From NCBI GenBank assembly GCA_038252405.1, contig JBBSAJ010000007.1, positions 1-64,000 of the forward strand: a DNA stretch of 64,000 nt. The letters are read 5' to 3'. The DNA is from DATCDE01 sp038252405 (GTDB taxonomy: Bacteria; Actinomycetota; Actinomycetes; Prado026). Positions 8,157 to 18,472 of the stretch are shown here, one piece after another. The notes below the pieces were generated by a model. The model was not told the DNA's origin. It did not search any database and saw nothing but the letters and a program-made list of their open reading frames with translations. Position 1 is the stretch's first letter. Each line of letters starts with the position of its first letter. Made by a program: the position numbers and the translations under genes.

Positions 8157-8546
8157 GTGAGCCAGACCCCGGACGACCTGCGGTACACCGCCGAGCACGA
8201 GTGGTTGCGCGCACCGGGGGACGGGGGCGCCGTCCGGTTCGGGATCACCGACTACGCGCAGGAGGCGCTGGGCGACATCGTCTACGTCTCGCTGCCGGAG
8301 GTGGGAGCCGAGATCACCCTCGGCCAGCCCTGTGGAGAGGTCGAGTCCACCAAGAGCGTGAGCGACGTCTACGCGCCGGTCTCCGGCGTGGTGGTGGCCC
8401 GCAACGAGGCGCTGGTCGGCTCGCCGGAGCTGCTCAACAGCGACCCGTACGGCGAGGGCTGGATGGTCGAGGTGCGGCCGAGCGACGCGGACGTGTCGGG
8501 GCTCGGCATGGACGCCGGCAGCTACGCCGCCCTCATCGCCGGCTGA
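8157..8546 (+). CDS. gcvH: Glycine cleavage system H protein
   Basis: A 129-residue lipoyl carrier that shuttles the aminomethyl group between the P, T and L proteins of glycine cleavage. The lipoylation site is the Lys in GEVESTKSVSDVYAPV, and GEGWM near the C-terminus is also typical. Start is GTG 8157. As in mycobacteria, gcvH is separated from gcvP and sits in the garA/ftsR block. No riboswitch precedes it here, so glycine control of H, if any, is not by that route. gcvT is not in the window. Confidence 0.97.
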   Translation: MSQTPDDLRYTAEHEWLRAPGDGGAVRFGITDYAQEALGDIVYVSLPEVGAEITLGQPCGEVESTKSVSDVYAPVSGVVVARNEALVGSPELLNSDPYGEGWMVEVRPSDADVSGLGMDAGSYAALIAG

Positions 8547-8627
8547 ATCCCGGTCGGCCCCGGTGTAGTCGAGGTTCAGTTGAGGTTGAGCCGCGCTTGG
8601 TCGCGGCCGCGGATCCGGCCGACTCGG

Positions 8628-8657
8628 TTGACCCTGTCCGGTGGCCATGCCTAGGGT
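8628..8657 (+). promoter_or_regulatory. Likely housekeeping promoter for garA-ftsR
   Basis: TTGACC (8628-8633) and TAGGGT (8652-8657) are spaced by 18 bp, about 60 bp before the garA ATG. Just upstream (8561-8590) lie repeated GTTGAGG-type half-sites. Confidence 0.5.
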
Positions 8658-8718
8658 CGGAGCACGCACCGTCGACCTGTGATCGAGGGTCCGGTGGGTC
8701 AATGTCCAGGAGGCTTCC

Positions 8719-9216
8719 ATGACCAGCGACAGCGGTACGAGCGGCGCAGGCCGCGAGTCGGCCGCCCGCCCCGAGACCGACGTCACCTCGACGCTGTCGC
8801 TGCCGGGGCTGACCGAGCCGGAGGAGGGGGCGCCGGCCGAGGCGTCGGTCGTCCCCACCGAGGAGCCGCTCGCACCCGGTATGTCGCTGCTCGTCGTGCA
8901 GCGCGGCCCCAACGCGGGCAGCCGGTTCGTTCTCGAGGCCGACGTCATCACGGGTGGTCGGCACCCGGACAGCGACATCTTCTTGGACGACGTCACGGTC
9001 TCGCGCCGGCACGCCCAGTTCGTCCGGGTCCCGGAGGGCTACCGGGTGAAGGACGTCGGCAGCCTCAACGGCACCTACGTCAACCGGCACCGGATCGACG
9101 ACGTGCTGCTGCACACCAATGACGAGGTCCAGGTCGGCAAGTTCCGGCTGGTCTACTTCGCAGGGCCGACCCCGGCGGGCGCCGAGCCCGCCCAGGCAGC
9201 CGGTAGCGACGGGTGA
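8719..9216 (+). CDS. garA: FHA-domain signalling protein GarA/OdhI type
   Basis: A 165-residue protein behind a clear AGGAGG. Residues about 70-150 form a forkhead-associated domain with GGRHPDSD, VSRRHAQF and GSLNGTYVN, which binds phosphothreonine. The N-terminal tail has ETDVTSTLSLPG (Thr20, Thr23, Thr25), matching the tail that Ser/Thr kinases PknB and PknG phosphorylate in GarA and OdhI. In those proteins the unphosphorylated form inhibits 2-oxoglutarate dehydrogenase and tunes glutamate metabolism; phosphorylation makes the tail bind the protein's own FHA domain. That role is inferred from the family. The stop overlaps ftsR in GTGA. Confidence 0.93.
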   Translation: MTSDSGTSGAGRESAARPETDVTSTLSLPGLTEPEEGAPAEASVVPTEEPLAPGMSLLVVQRGPNAGSRFVLEADVITGGRHPDSDIFLDDVTVSRRHAQFVRVPEGYRVKDVGSLNGTYVNRHRIDDVLLHTNDEVQVGKFRLVYFAGPTPAGAEPAQAAGSDG

Positions 9217-9953
9217 GCACGGCCGCCGTTCCGTCGGGCGCGCTGAGCATCGGTGAGGTGCTGGCCCGGCTCCGTCCGGAGTTCCCGGACGTCACCATCT
9301 CCAAGATCCGGTTCCTGGAGGCCGAGGGACTGGTCGAGCCGTCCCGGACGCCGTCCGGCTACCGCAAGTTCGGCGCCGCCGACGTGCAGCGGTTGCGCTA
9401 CGTGCTCAGTGCGCAGCGCGACCGGTACCTGCCGCTCAAGGTGATCAAGGAGCACCTGGACGCGATGGACCGGGGGCTGCAGCCACCGGACACGCCCGGT
9501 GGTTCCCCCCGGGTGCCCATGGCTGTGGTGGCCTCCGGTGGGCTGCCCACGGCCGCCGCGTTCGGGCCCGACGTCTCCGAGCTGCGGCTGTCCCGCGCGG
9601 AGCTGCTCCAGGCCGCGGACATCGACGAGTCGCTGCTCAGGGAGCTTGAGGGGTACGGCCTGGTCGCCACCCGGCCCGGCTCCTCGCACTACGACGGGGA
9701 CGCGCTCACCATTGCCAGGACGGTGGCCGAGCTGGGGGCTTACGGGCTGCAGGCCCGGCACCTGCGCGCGGTGAAGGCCGCGGCCGACCGCGAGGTCGGG
9801 CTGGTGGAGCAGGTGGTCGCCCCGCTGGCGAACCAGCGGAACCCGGACGCTCGGGCCCGCGCCGAGGAGGTCGTCCGCGAGCTGGCCGCCCTGTCGGTGC
9901 GGTTGCACGCGGCGCTGGTGAAGTCCGGGCTGTCCGCAGCCGGGCACCGGTAG
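9213..9953 (+). CDS. ftsR: MerR-family regulator FtsR (Rv1828 type)
   Basis: A 246-residue regulator with an N-terminal MerR winged helix (ALSIGEVLARLRPEFP, then VEPSRTPSGYRKF) and a second HTH-like part after a Gly/Pro linker (SRAELLQAADIDESLLRELEG). The family is Rv1828 of M. tuberculosis and FtsR of Corynebacterium glutamicum, which activates ftsZ. It starts on a GTG overlapping the garA stop, so the two are made together. The MerR dimer helix that follows the first domain in classical members is short. Targets here are unknown; ftsZ is the first candidate. Confidence 0.9.
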   Translation: MSTAAVPSGALSIGEVLARLRPEFPDVTISKIRFLEAEGLVEPSRTPSGYRKFGAADVQRLRYVLSAQRDRYLPLKVIKEHLDAMDRGLQPPDTPGGSPRVPMAVVASGGLPTAAAFGPDVSELRLSRAELLQAADIDESLLRELEGYGLVATRPGSSHYDGDALTIARTVAELGAYGLQARHLRAVKAAADREVGLVEQVVAPLANQRNPDARARAEEVVRELAALSVRLHAALVKSGLSAAGHR

Positions 9954-10011
9954 CCGCCGGGCGTTCGGCTTCGCCCTGGCACGGCGTGCGCGGCCGGGTA
10001 GGCTGGCCGAT

Positions 10012-10530
10012 GTGCAGCAGCTCGACGTAGTCGGCGTCCGGGTAGAGATGCCTTCGCAGCAGCCGATCGTGCTGCTGCGTGAGAGCGCGGGCGAGCGGTA
10101 CCTGCCGATCTGGATCGGGGCGACCGAGGCCACCGCGATCGCCTTTGCGCAACAGGGGGTGGTACCGGTCCGCCCACTCACCCATGACCTGCTCAAGGAC
10201 GTGCTGCAGGCGCTCGGGGCCGAGCTCACCCAGATCCGGATCACCGAGCTGCGGGACGGTGTCTTCTACGCCGAGCTGATCTTCGCCGGCGGGGTCGAGG
10301 TCAGCGCCCGGCCGTCCGACGCGATCGCGCTGGCGCTGCGGACCGGCACCCCGATCTTCGGGGCGGAGGAGGTCCTCGCCGAGGCGGGGATCGCGATCCC
10401 GGACGAGCAGGAGGACGAGGTCGAGCGGTTCCGCGAGTTCCTCGACCAGGTCTCCCCGGAGGACTTCGTCGGCGAAGGTGGCGCTGAAGGCGGTACGGAG
10501 GCTGGCCCCGAGGACGAACCGCAGCCCTAA
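10012..10530 (+). CDS. Bifunctional nuclease family protein (DUF151)
   Basis: A 172-residue protein with the DUF151 core: VLLRESAGERYLPIWIG near the start and RPSDAIALALRTGTPIF near the middle, then an acidic tail. Plant members cut both DNA and RNA; bacterial members such as Rv1829 have no settled role. I start it at GTG 10012, 59 bp after ftsR. It keeps its usual place between the two MerR genes. Confidence 0.88.
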   Translation: MQQLDVVGVRVEMPSQQPIVLLRESAGERYLPIWIGATEATAIAFAQQGVVPVRPLTHDLLKDVLQALGAELTQIRITELRDGVFYAELIFAGGVEVSARPSDAIALALRTGTPIFGAEEVLAEAGIAIPDEQEDEVERFREFLDQVSPEDFVGEGGAEGGTEAGPEDEPQP

Positions 10531-10532
10531 GC

Positions 10533-10579
10533 CTCAACTTTGGCTCGAGGTACTCTCACCCTCAAGCACTGGTTGAGAG
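10533..10579. promoter_or_regulatory. Cluster of CTCAA half-sites ahead of the merR gene
   Basis: CCTCAAC, CCTCAAG and GGTTGAG occur within 47 bp; CTCTCACCC (10553-10561) and GGTTGAGAG (10571-10579) form an imperfect inverted repeat. The same heptamer appears as GTTGAGG repeats upstream of garA-ftsR. It may be an operator read by one of the two MerR proteins, or part of a weak terminator for the DUF151 gene. Confidence 0.35.
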
Positions 10580-10609
10580 TTCGGTCTCGGCGTGTCGGCC
10601 CGTGGCTCG

Positions 10610-10638
10610 TTGACGCGGGGGTTCCCGCGGCCTAGCGT
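10610..10638 (+). promoter_or_regulatory. Likely housekeeping promoter for the merR gene
   Basis: TTGACG (10610-10615) and TAGCGT (10633-10638) with a 17-bp spacer, about 100 bp before the chosen GTG start. Confidence 0.5.
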
Positions 10639-10736
10639 TCGAGCCGTTGAGACGAACGCCGCGCGCGTAACTCCATGTGTGTGGTTCGCCAGGCCGAGGC
10701 GGCACAGGCACAGGCGCAGCAGGAGGGGAGGCCGGT

Positions 10737-11342
10737 GTGACCGGCAGTGACACCCGCAGCGACACCCACGTGGGCGATCGGCAGGACAACCCGCCCCGTG
10801 CGCCCCGTCAGGGTCTGCTCTTCGGCGATGACACCCCCGCGCTGCCCGAGGACATCGGCTATCGCGGCCCGGTGGCCTGCGCGGCGGCCGGGATCACCTA
10901 CCGGCAGCTGGACTACTGGGCCCGCACCGGGCTCGTCGATCCGAGCGTCCGGCCCGCGTCGGGGTCAGGGACCCAGCGGCTCTACGGGTTCCGGGACATC
11001 CTGGTCCTCAAGATCGTCAAGCGGCTGCTGGACACCGGCGTGTCGCTGCAGCAGATCCGCACCGCGGTGCAGGCGCTGCGCGACCGCGGCGTGGACGAGC
11101 TGGCCCAGATCACCTTGATGAGCGACGGCGCCAGCGTCTACGAGTGCACCTCGGCGGACGAGGTCATCGACCTCGTCCAAGGTGGCCAGGGCGTGTTCGG
11201 CATCGCGGTGGGCCGGGTCTGGCGCGAGATCGAGGGTGAGCTGGTCACCCTGCACGGCGAGCGGGCGGGCGCCGAACCGACCGAGACGGGCGAGCACCCA
11301 GCCGACGAGCTGGCCGCCCGGCGACGTCGCACCGCCGGCTGA
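10737..11342 (+). CDS. MerR-family regulator (Rv1830 type)
   Basis: A 201-residue protein. After a disordered N-terminus comes a MerR winged helix (GPVACAAAGITYRQLDYWAR, then RLYGFRDILVLKIVKRLLD) and a dimerisation helix (GVSLQQIRTAVQALRDRG). It corresponds to Rv1830 of M. tuberculosis, a growth and drug-tolerance regulator. The start is GTG 10737 behind AGGAGG (10721-10726); an ATG 60 bp upstream is in frame but has no ribosome site. It has its own promoter and half-sites upstream and precedes gcvP, as in mycobacteria. Confidence 0.88.
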   Translation: MTGSDTRSDTHVGDRQDNPPRAPRQGLLFGDDTPALPEDIGYRGPVACAAAGITYRQLDYWARTGLVDPSVRPASGSGTQRLYGFRDILVLKIVKRLLDTGVSLQQIRTAVQALRDRGVDELAQITLMSDGASVYECTSADEVIDLVQGGQGVFGIAVGRVWREIEGELVTLHGERAGAEPTETGEHPADELAARRRRTAG

Positions 11343-11460
11343 GCCCACCCCCCCTTTCGCCTGGAGGTCGCTTTGGCGTCGGGGATCGCAGGTAAGCCTC
11401 GTCGCTGCCGCCGGTGACGCTGTAGCGGCCCTAGAATAAGCCGCAGCCGACCAACCCGCA

Positions 11461-11570
11461 CGGGAGAGTCCGCGCGCCGAGCCCACCTGTGGGCCCGGCC
11501 GCGGCGCCGAAGGGGCAACCTCCCCGGAACCTCTCAGGCCAACGGACCGCGCGGGCAGGCGACTCTGGAA
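11461..11570 (+). promoter_or_regulatory. Glycine riboswitch (one clear aptamer)
   Basis: The conserved pieces of the glycine aptamer come in order: GGGAGAGTC opening P1, GCCGAAGGGGCAA, CCTCTCAGGCCAA, GGACCGCGCGGGCAGGC, and GACTCTGG closing P1 (GAGTC pairs with GACTC). It lies 90 bp before gcvP and should let glycine switch on its own breakdown. A TAGAAT at 11432-11437 could be the promoter -10 box. I do not see a second full aptamer, although the tandem form is common. Confidence 0.9.
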
Positions 11571-11602
11571 CCGCTGTCCCCGCGGGGGCGGCGGTGACAG
11601 AG

Positions 11603-11627
11603 GGGGAGCCCGCACGGGCGTCTCCCG
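11603..11627 (+). promoter_or_regulatory. GC hairpin between riboswitch and gcvP
   Basis: GGGAGCCCG and CGGGCGTCTCCC pair into a strong stem-loop between the aptamer and the gcvP ribosome site. There is no T run, so it may act by hiding the start region rather than by ending transcription. It is a plausible expression platform. Confidence 0.4.
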
Positions 11628-11660
11628 GCGTCCGTGGGACCCGACCACGGAGGGCTTCTC

Positions 11661-14570
<2,910 letters not shown>

Positions 14571-14591
14571 CCAAGGTCGACCTCAGCCGGG

Positions 14592-15086
14592 TCAGGTGCG
14601 GCCGTCCTGCTCCTGGGCTTCGAAGAGGGAGGGCTGCGCCGACATCCACTCGGCGTGCAGCACCGGGTAACCGGCCGTGCGCAGCGCCCGCACCACCGCG
14701 GCGTCGTCGTCGACCACGACGGCCACCTGCCGGCCCTCGGCGGTGAGCCGTCGAAGGATGCCCAGCTTGGTCAGCCGGGCCGGGCGGCGGTCGTCGCGGC
14801 GTCGCATCAGCAGCCGCACCGCCGGCAGCCCGTTCCGCTGCAGCCAGGCCTCCGTGTCCGCCCGCAGGTCCTCGTTCCGTCCGGTCACGTAGACCAGCTC
14901 GTGGCCCTCGGCGACCAGCCGCTCGACGACGGCGCGGCCCTCGGCCAGCACGCCGTCGTCCAGGGCGGCCGCGAAGAAGGCCGGCCAGTCCTTCGGCTTG
15001 CGCTCGACGTGGTGCAGCCGATGCCGCACGTCGGCCAGGACGCCGTCCAAGTCGACCACCGCGACCGGTGGCTGGTTCGTCACCAC
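14592..15086 (-). CDS. HAD-like phosphatase, polynucleotide kinase 3'-phosphatase type
   Basis: A 164-residue protein with HAD motif I in VAVVDLDGVLADVRHRL (DxDGxxxD), motif II in LVYVTGRNED, a Lys in RLTKLGILR and the acidic motif VVVDDDAAVV. The DLDGTLADxxHR form is that of the phosphatase part of T4 polynucleotide kinase and related stand-alone proteins. The substrate could be a 3'-phosphate end or a small phosphate ester. I start it at GTG 15086; the longer frame would run across the neighbouring plus-strand gene. It is convergent with gcvP. Confidence 0.75.
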   Translation of the reverse strand: MVTNQPPVAVVDLDGVLADVRHRLHHVERKPKDWPAFFAAALDDGVLAEGRAVVERLVAEGHELVYVTGRNEDLRADTEAWLQRNGLPAVRLLMRRRDDRRPARLTKLGILRRLTAEGRQVAVVVDDDAAVVRALRTAGYPVLHAEWMSAQPSLFEAQEQDGRT

Positions 15087-15161
15087 ACCGCCACGGTAGC
15101 GGTCATCACCGTTTGCCCGGTTTGCCCCTGCCCGGAAGTTACCAACGGGTAGCCTCTGCGG

Positions 15162-15623
15162 ATGACCGTCGACGTCGACATCGTGGCCGAGGGCCTGCAC
15201 CGGGCGGTGCCGTTCGTCCGCACCCTCAACCTCGAGTTCATGCAGGTGAGCACGAGCCGGGCCCGGGTCCGGCTGCCCGACCAGGCCGGCGTCCACGACC
15301 AGGTGGGCGGCCCGCACGCCGGCGCCCTGTTCACCTTGGGGGAGTCGGCGGCCGACGCACTCGTGCTCGCCAACTTCTCGCGCACGCTGGACCGGGCCAC
15401 CCCGCTGGTGGTCAGTGCCGAGATCCGCTTCCTGCGGCTGGCCACGGGAGGAGCGACGGCCGAGGCCGTCCTGGGGCGTTCGGCGGCCGCGATCCTGGCC
15501 GAGCTGGGCGACGGGCGCCGTCCCGAGTTCGACGTCCCGGTGATGATCCGCGCGGACGACGACCCGGATGCCGGGCCGGCGGCCGAGATGGTCGTGCGCT
15601 GGACCTTGAGCCTAAACGGGTGA
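15162..15623 (+). CDS. Hotdog-fold thioesterase-like protein (DUF4442 type)
   Basis: A 153-residue protein of hotdog length with the segment GGPHAGALFTLGESAADALV, which resembles the helix and catalytic loop of PaaI/YiiD-type acyl-CoA thioesterases, followed by VVSAEIRFLRLATGGATAEA. Members hydrolyse acyl-CoA or act as carriers of uncertain use. No neighbour reveals the substrate. It is 33 bp upstream of the glutamate-cysteine ligase-like gene on the same strand. Confidence 0.75.
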   Translation: MTVDVDIVAEGLHRAVPFVRTLNLEFMQVSTSRARVRLPDQAGVHDQVGGPHAGALFTLGESAADALVLANFSRTLDRATPLVVSAEIRFLRLATGGATAEAVLGRSAAAILAELGDGRRPEFDVPVMIRADDDPDAGPAAEMVVRWTLSLNG

Positions 15624-15656
15624 CGTAGCGCTGCGCACTGCGCGAGGGTAGGGGGC

Positions 15657-17132
15657 ATGGGCGAGGACATCGACCACCGCGTATTCACCCGGGAGGACCG
15701 CGTCCGGTACCGGGAGAAGGTGCACCGGTGCCTCGACGTGTTCGCCCAGATGCTGGCGCAGAACCGCTTCGACTTCGATCGGCCGATGACCGGCATGGAG
15801 ATCGAGCTCAACCTGGTCGACGCGGACGGCAGACCGGCCATGCTCAACGCCGAGGTGCTACGGGCCATCGACGACGAGTCGTTCCAGACCGAGCTGGCCC
15901 AGTTCAACCTCGAGGTCAACCTGCTGCCGCGGATGCTCGAGCGGGACTCCGTGGTCGACCTCGAGGCTGACCTGCGGGCCCAGCTCAACCGGGCCAACGC
16001 CAGGGCGAGTGAGCTGGGTGCGGGCATGCTGATGATCGGGATCCTGCCGACGCTGATGCCCGAGCACCTCACCCACGAGAGCATCAGTGAGAACCCGCGG
16101 TACGCCCTGCTCGACGAGCAGATGCTGATGGCGCGCGGGGAGGACCTGCACATCGATATCGACGGCGTGGAGGGCCTGGAGACCTACGCCGACACGATCC
16201 TGCCCGAGGCGGCCTGCACCAGCGTCCAGTTCCACCTGCAGGTCAGCCCGGACGACTTTGCCAGCCGCTGGAACGCGGCCCAGTGCCTGGCCGCCGTCCA
16301 GGTCGCGATGGGCGCCAACTCGCCGTACTTCCTCGGCAAGGAGCTGTGGCGGGAGACCCGCATCGCGCTGTTCAGCCAGGCCACTGACACCCGCCCGGCC
16401 GAGCTGAAGGCGCAAGGGGTCCGCCCGCGGGTCTGGTTCGGCGAGCGGTGGATCACCAGCGTGTTCGACCTGTTCGAGGAGAACAGCCGGTACTTCCCGG
16501 CGCTGCTGCCGATCGTGGCCGACGAGGACCCGGCCGCCGAGCTGGCGGCCGGGCGGACACCGCACCTGCAGGAGCTGCGGCTGCACAACGGAACGGTCTG
16601 GCGCTGGAACCGCCCGGTGTACGACGTCGTCGACGGCCGGCCGCACCTGCGGGTCGAGAACCGGGTACTGCCCGCCGGACCCACCGTGGTCGACACCCTG
16701 GCCAACGGCGCGCTGTACTTCGGCGCGCTCCGCTCGATCGCGCACATGGACCGGCCGCTGTGGAGCCAGATGTCGTTCGCCACGGCCGAGGAGAACTTCC
16801 TGACGGCGGCGCAGAAGGGGATCGACGCGGCGCTGTACTGGCCCGGCCACGGGGAGGTGCCGGTCACCGAGCTGGTGCTGCGCCGGATCCTGCCGCTGGC
16901 CCACGAGGGGCTGCAGGACTGGGGCGTGGACGACGCGGTCCGGGAGCGGCTGCTCGGCGTCATCGAGCGGCGCTGCATCACCGGGCGCAACGGTGCCGCG
17001 TGGCAGACCGCCGTGGTGCATGCGCTGGAGGACGCGGGACACAGCCGGCTGGAGGCGCTGCGCCGGATGACCCAGCGCTACGTCGAGCACATGCACGGCA
17101 ACCAGCCGGTGCACACCTGGCCGATCGACTGA
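15657..17132 (+). CDS. Glutamate-cysteine ligase family 2 (GCS2) protein
   Basis: A 491-residue ATP-grasp-like ligase of the GCS2 type. TGMEIELNLVD gives the Mg/ATP acidic motif, QFNLEVNLLP and HIDIDGVEG follow, and SVQFHLQVSPDDF is typical. Family 2 enzymes join glutamate to cysteine or another amine in making glutathione, ergothioneine or related thiols. Actinobacteria usually carry mycothiol, so this may make a gamma-glutamyl compound or serve ergothioneine; no egt genes are near to decide. The stop lies inside the 12-bp palindrome TGACGTACGTCA (17130-17141), which may act in termination. Confidence 0.85.
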   Translation: MGEDIDHRVFTREDRVRYREKVHRCLDVFAQMLAQNRFDFDRPMTGMEIELNLVDADGRPAMLNAEVLRAIDDESFQTELAQFNLEVNLLPRMLERDSVVDLEADLRAQLNRANARASELGAGMLMIGILPTLMPEHLTHESISENPRYALLDEQMLMARGEDLHIDIDGVEGLETYADTILPEAACTSVQFHLQVSPDDFASRWNAAQCLAAVQVAMGANSPYFLGKELWRETRIALFSQATDTRPAELKAQGVRPRVWFGERWITSVFDLFEENSRYFPALLPIVADEDPAAELAAGRTPHLQELRLHNGTVWRWNRPVYDVVDGRPHLRVENRVLPAGPTVVDTLANGALYFGALRSIAHMDRPLWSQMSFATAEENFLTAAQKGIDAALYWPGHGEVPVTELVLRRILPLAHEGLQDWGVDDAVRERLLGVIERRCITGRNGAAWQTAVVHALEDAGHSRLEALRRMTQRYVEHMHGNQPVHTWPID

Positions 17133-17165
17133 CGTACGTCAACTGACGCGGGGAACGGGGGAGCC

Positions 17166-17618
17166 ATGGCCGGGCCATCGGCGCTGGAGTGGGCGGACGC
17201 CGCGGCCCGGCTGGCCGGGGCGCGCAACTGGTGGGTGGCGACGGCCGGCCCGGACGGCCCGCACGCGGTGCCCGTCTGGGGCGTCGTGGTCGACGGTGCA
17301 CCGTGGTTCTACAGCGACCCCGGGTCGGTCCGCGCGGCCAACCTGGCCGCCGACCCGCGGATCGTGCTGCACCTGGAGAGCGGCGACGACGTGCTCATCG
17401 TGCGCGGGCTGGCCGTGAACGCCGGGGACCCGGCTGGGCACCCGTCGGTGGTTGCGGCGTATGCGGGCAAGTATCGCGCGGACGGCGACGCCGAGTTCCT
17501 GCCCGGGACTCCGCAGATGACCGGGATCGTGGTCTTCGCCGTCCAGCCGGTGGCGGCGATGGCCTGGAACCTGGCCGACTATTTCGGCAGCCAGCGACGG
17601 TGGGCGGCGACCAGCTGA
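17166..17618 (+). CDS. Pyridoxamine 5'-phosphate oxidase-fold flavoprotein
   Basis: A 150-residue split-beta-barrel protein: WWVATAGPDGPHAVPVWGVV then WFYSDPGSVRAANLAADPR and IVLHLESGDDVLIVRG. In actinobacteria this family binds FMN or F420 and includes small F420-dependent reductases. Which cofactor this one uses is not clear from the sequence. It is the last plus-strand gene before the dif-like site. Confidence 0.8.
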   Translation: MAGPSALEWADAAARLAGARNWWVATAGPDGPHAVPVWGVVVDGAPWFYSDPGSVRAANLAADPRIVLHLESGDDVLIVRGLAVNAGDPAGHPSVVAAYAGKYRADGDAEFLPGTPQMTGIVVFAVQPVAAMAWNLADYFGSQRRWAATS

Positions 17619-17656
17619 CCGGTGGCCCGGGGCGCCGGGGGGCCCGTCCGAGCGTA

Positions 17657-17684
17657 ACTTGACATAATGTCTCTTATCGGCGAT
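17657..17684. other. dif: Probable chromosome dimer resolution site dif
   Basis: The 28 bases read ACTTGACATAA-TGTCTC-TTATCGGCGAT: two 11-bp Xer arms around a 6-bp core. On the minus strand this is CCGATAAGAGACATTATGTC plus AAGT, matching the actinobacterial dif consensus as I recall it (TTsrCCGATAATvnACATTATGTCAAGT) at 26 of 28 positions. It is intergenic, and gene orientation switches from mainly plus on its left to mainly minus on its right, as expected where the two replication forks meet. Confidence 0.8.
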
Positions 17685-17690
17685 TGTCGG

Positions 17691-18125
17691 TCAGGTCGTT
17701 GTGGCGGTTGTGTCGTAGGTGGCAAGCCCGAGCGTGTTCCAGGCGCTGAGCAGCCGCCGGTCGCCGGAGGCCGCCACCAGGGTCATGTCGTCCAGCCGCT
17801 CAGCCGATGCGCAGTGGACGGCGTCGTATCCGCGCAGGGCGAGCTCGTGGGCCAGCACGCCGGCGCGTCGTGCGACGACCTCGTCCACCTCGAGGACATC
17901 GACCTGTGACCAGAGCCGCTCCATCAGTCCGAGGCTGCGCCGGTGTTGCACGTCATCGAGGCGGTTGTGTCGACGCGCCTGGGCCAGGGCAGCGGCCGTC
18001 TCCACATAGAGCAGTCGACTGGTCGCCACGGCGTCAGCGTCGTCCCAGAACCGGCGGCACGATTCGCTGCTCGTCTCGGCCACGATCAGCGGAACGAAGG
18101 CCGACGTGTCGAGGTAGCCGATCAC
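17691..18125 (-). CDS. vapC: VapC-family PIN ribonuclease toxin
   Basis: A 144-residue PIN-domain protein. The acidic metal-binding residues are Asp6 in YLDTS, Glu42 in YVETAAAL and Asp101 in GYDAVHCASA, with a further Asp in AASGDRRL. Such toxins cut a defined RNA, often a tRNA or rRNA, when freed from antitoxin. It starts on GTG 18125, overlapping the antitoxin stop in GTGA, the usual coupling. Its end is only 6 bp from the dif-like site. Confidence 0.92.
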   Translation of the reverse strand: MIGYLDTSAFVPLIVAETSSESCRRFWDDADAVATSRLLYVETAAALAQARRHNRLDDVQHRRSLGLMERLWSQVDVLEVDEVVARRAGVLAHELALRGYDAVHCASAERLDDMTLVAASGDRRLLSAWNTLGLATYDTTATTT

Positions 18126-18376
18126 CGTCGCTGCTCGTCGATCAGCTCGACGACGGAGCCGCGCGACGCGCTCGGCTCCGGGGCCGGACGCTTCGCTGAC
18201 GGCGCCGGGGTGACGAGGCCTTCGGCCCGTAGCTGTTCCAGACGGGTCGGCCGCCCGACCGGAACGATGCGGGCGATGGGGCGGCCGTGGTCGGTCACCG
18301 TCACCGTGTGACCGGCTCGAACCTGTGCGAGCTGCCGGCTCAGGGTGTCCCGCAGCTCGCGGATTCCGATGTCCAT
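18122..18376 (-). CDS. vapB: VapB-type antitoxin (Phd/YefM-like)
   Basis: An 84-residue antitoxin. The N-terminus IGIRELRDTLSRQLAQVRAG and VTVTDHGRPIARIVPV is the Phd/YefM DNA-binding dimer fold; the charged C-terminus would wrap the toxin. I start it at ATG 18376 behind GGAGGGG. A longer frame to 18436 crosses AT-rich promoter DNA (TAACTGATGAGCCAATTATAGCC near 18400), where its own operator probably lies. Confidence 0.9.
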   Translation of the reverse strand: MDIGIRELRDTLSRQLAQVRAGHTVTVTDHGRPIARIVPVGRPTRLEQLRAEGLVTPAPSAKRPAPEPSASRGSVVELIDEQRR

Positions 18377-18472
18377 GAACCCCTCCATGTGGCCATAACT
18401 GATGAGCCAATTATAGCCACAAAGAGTGCGGCGCACAGGGCACCCGCCGGGTCCGCTTCACCGGCCCGGGTG

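Noticed and set aside
11571..11650. A second glycine aptamer
   Set aside because: I could not find the conserved GAGAG and GCCGAAGG pieces in order; only GC stems are visible.
17657..17690. TTGACATAAT read as a promoter
   Set aside because: It would fire into the 3' end of vapC, and the whole 28-bp stretch is better explained as dif.
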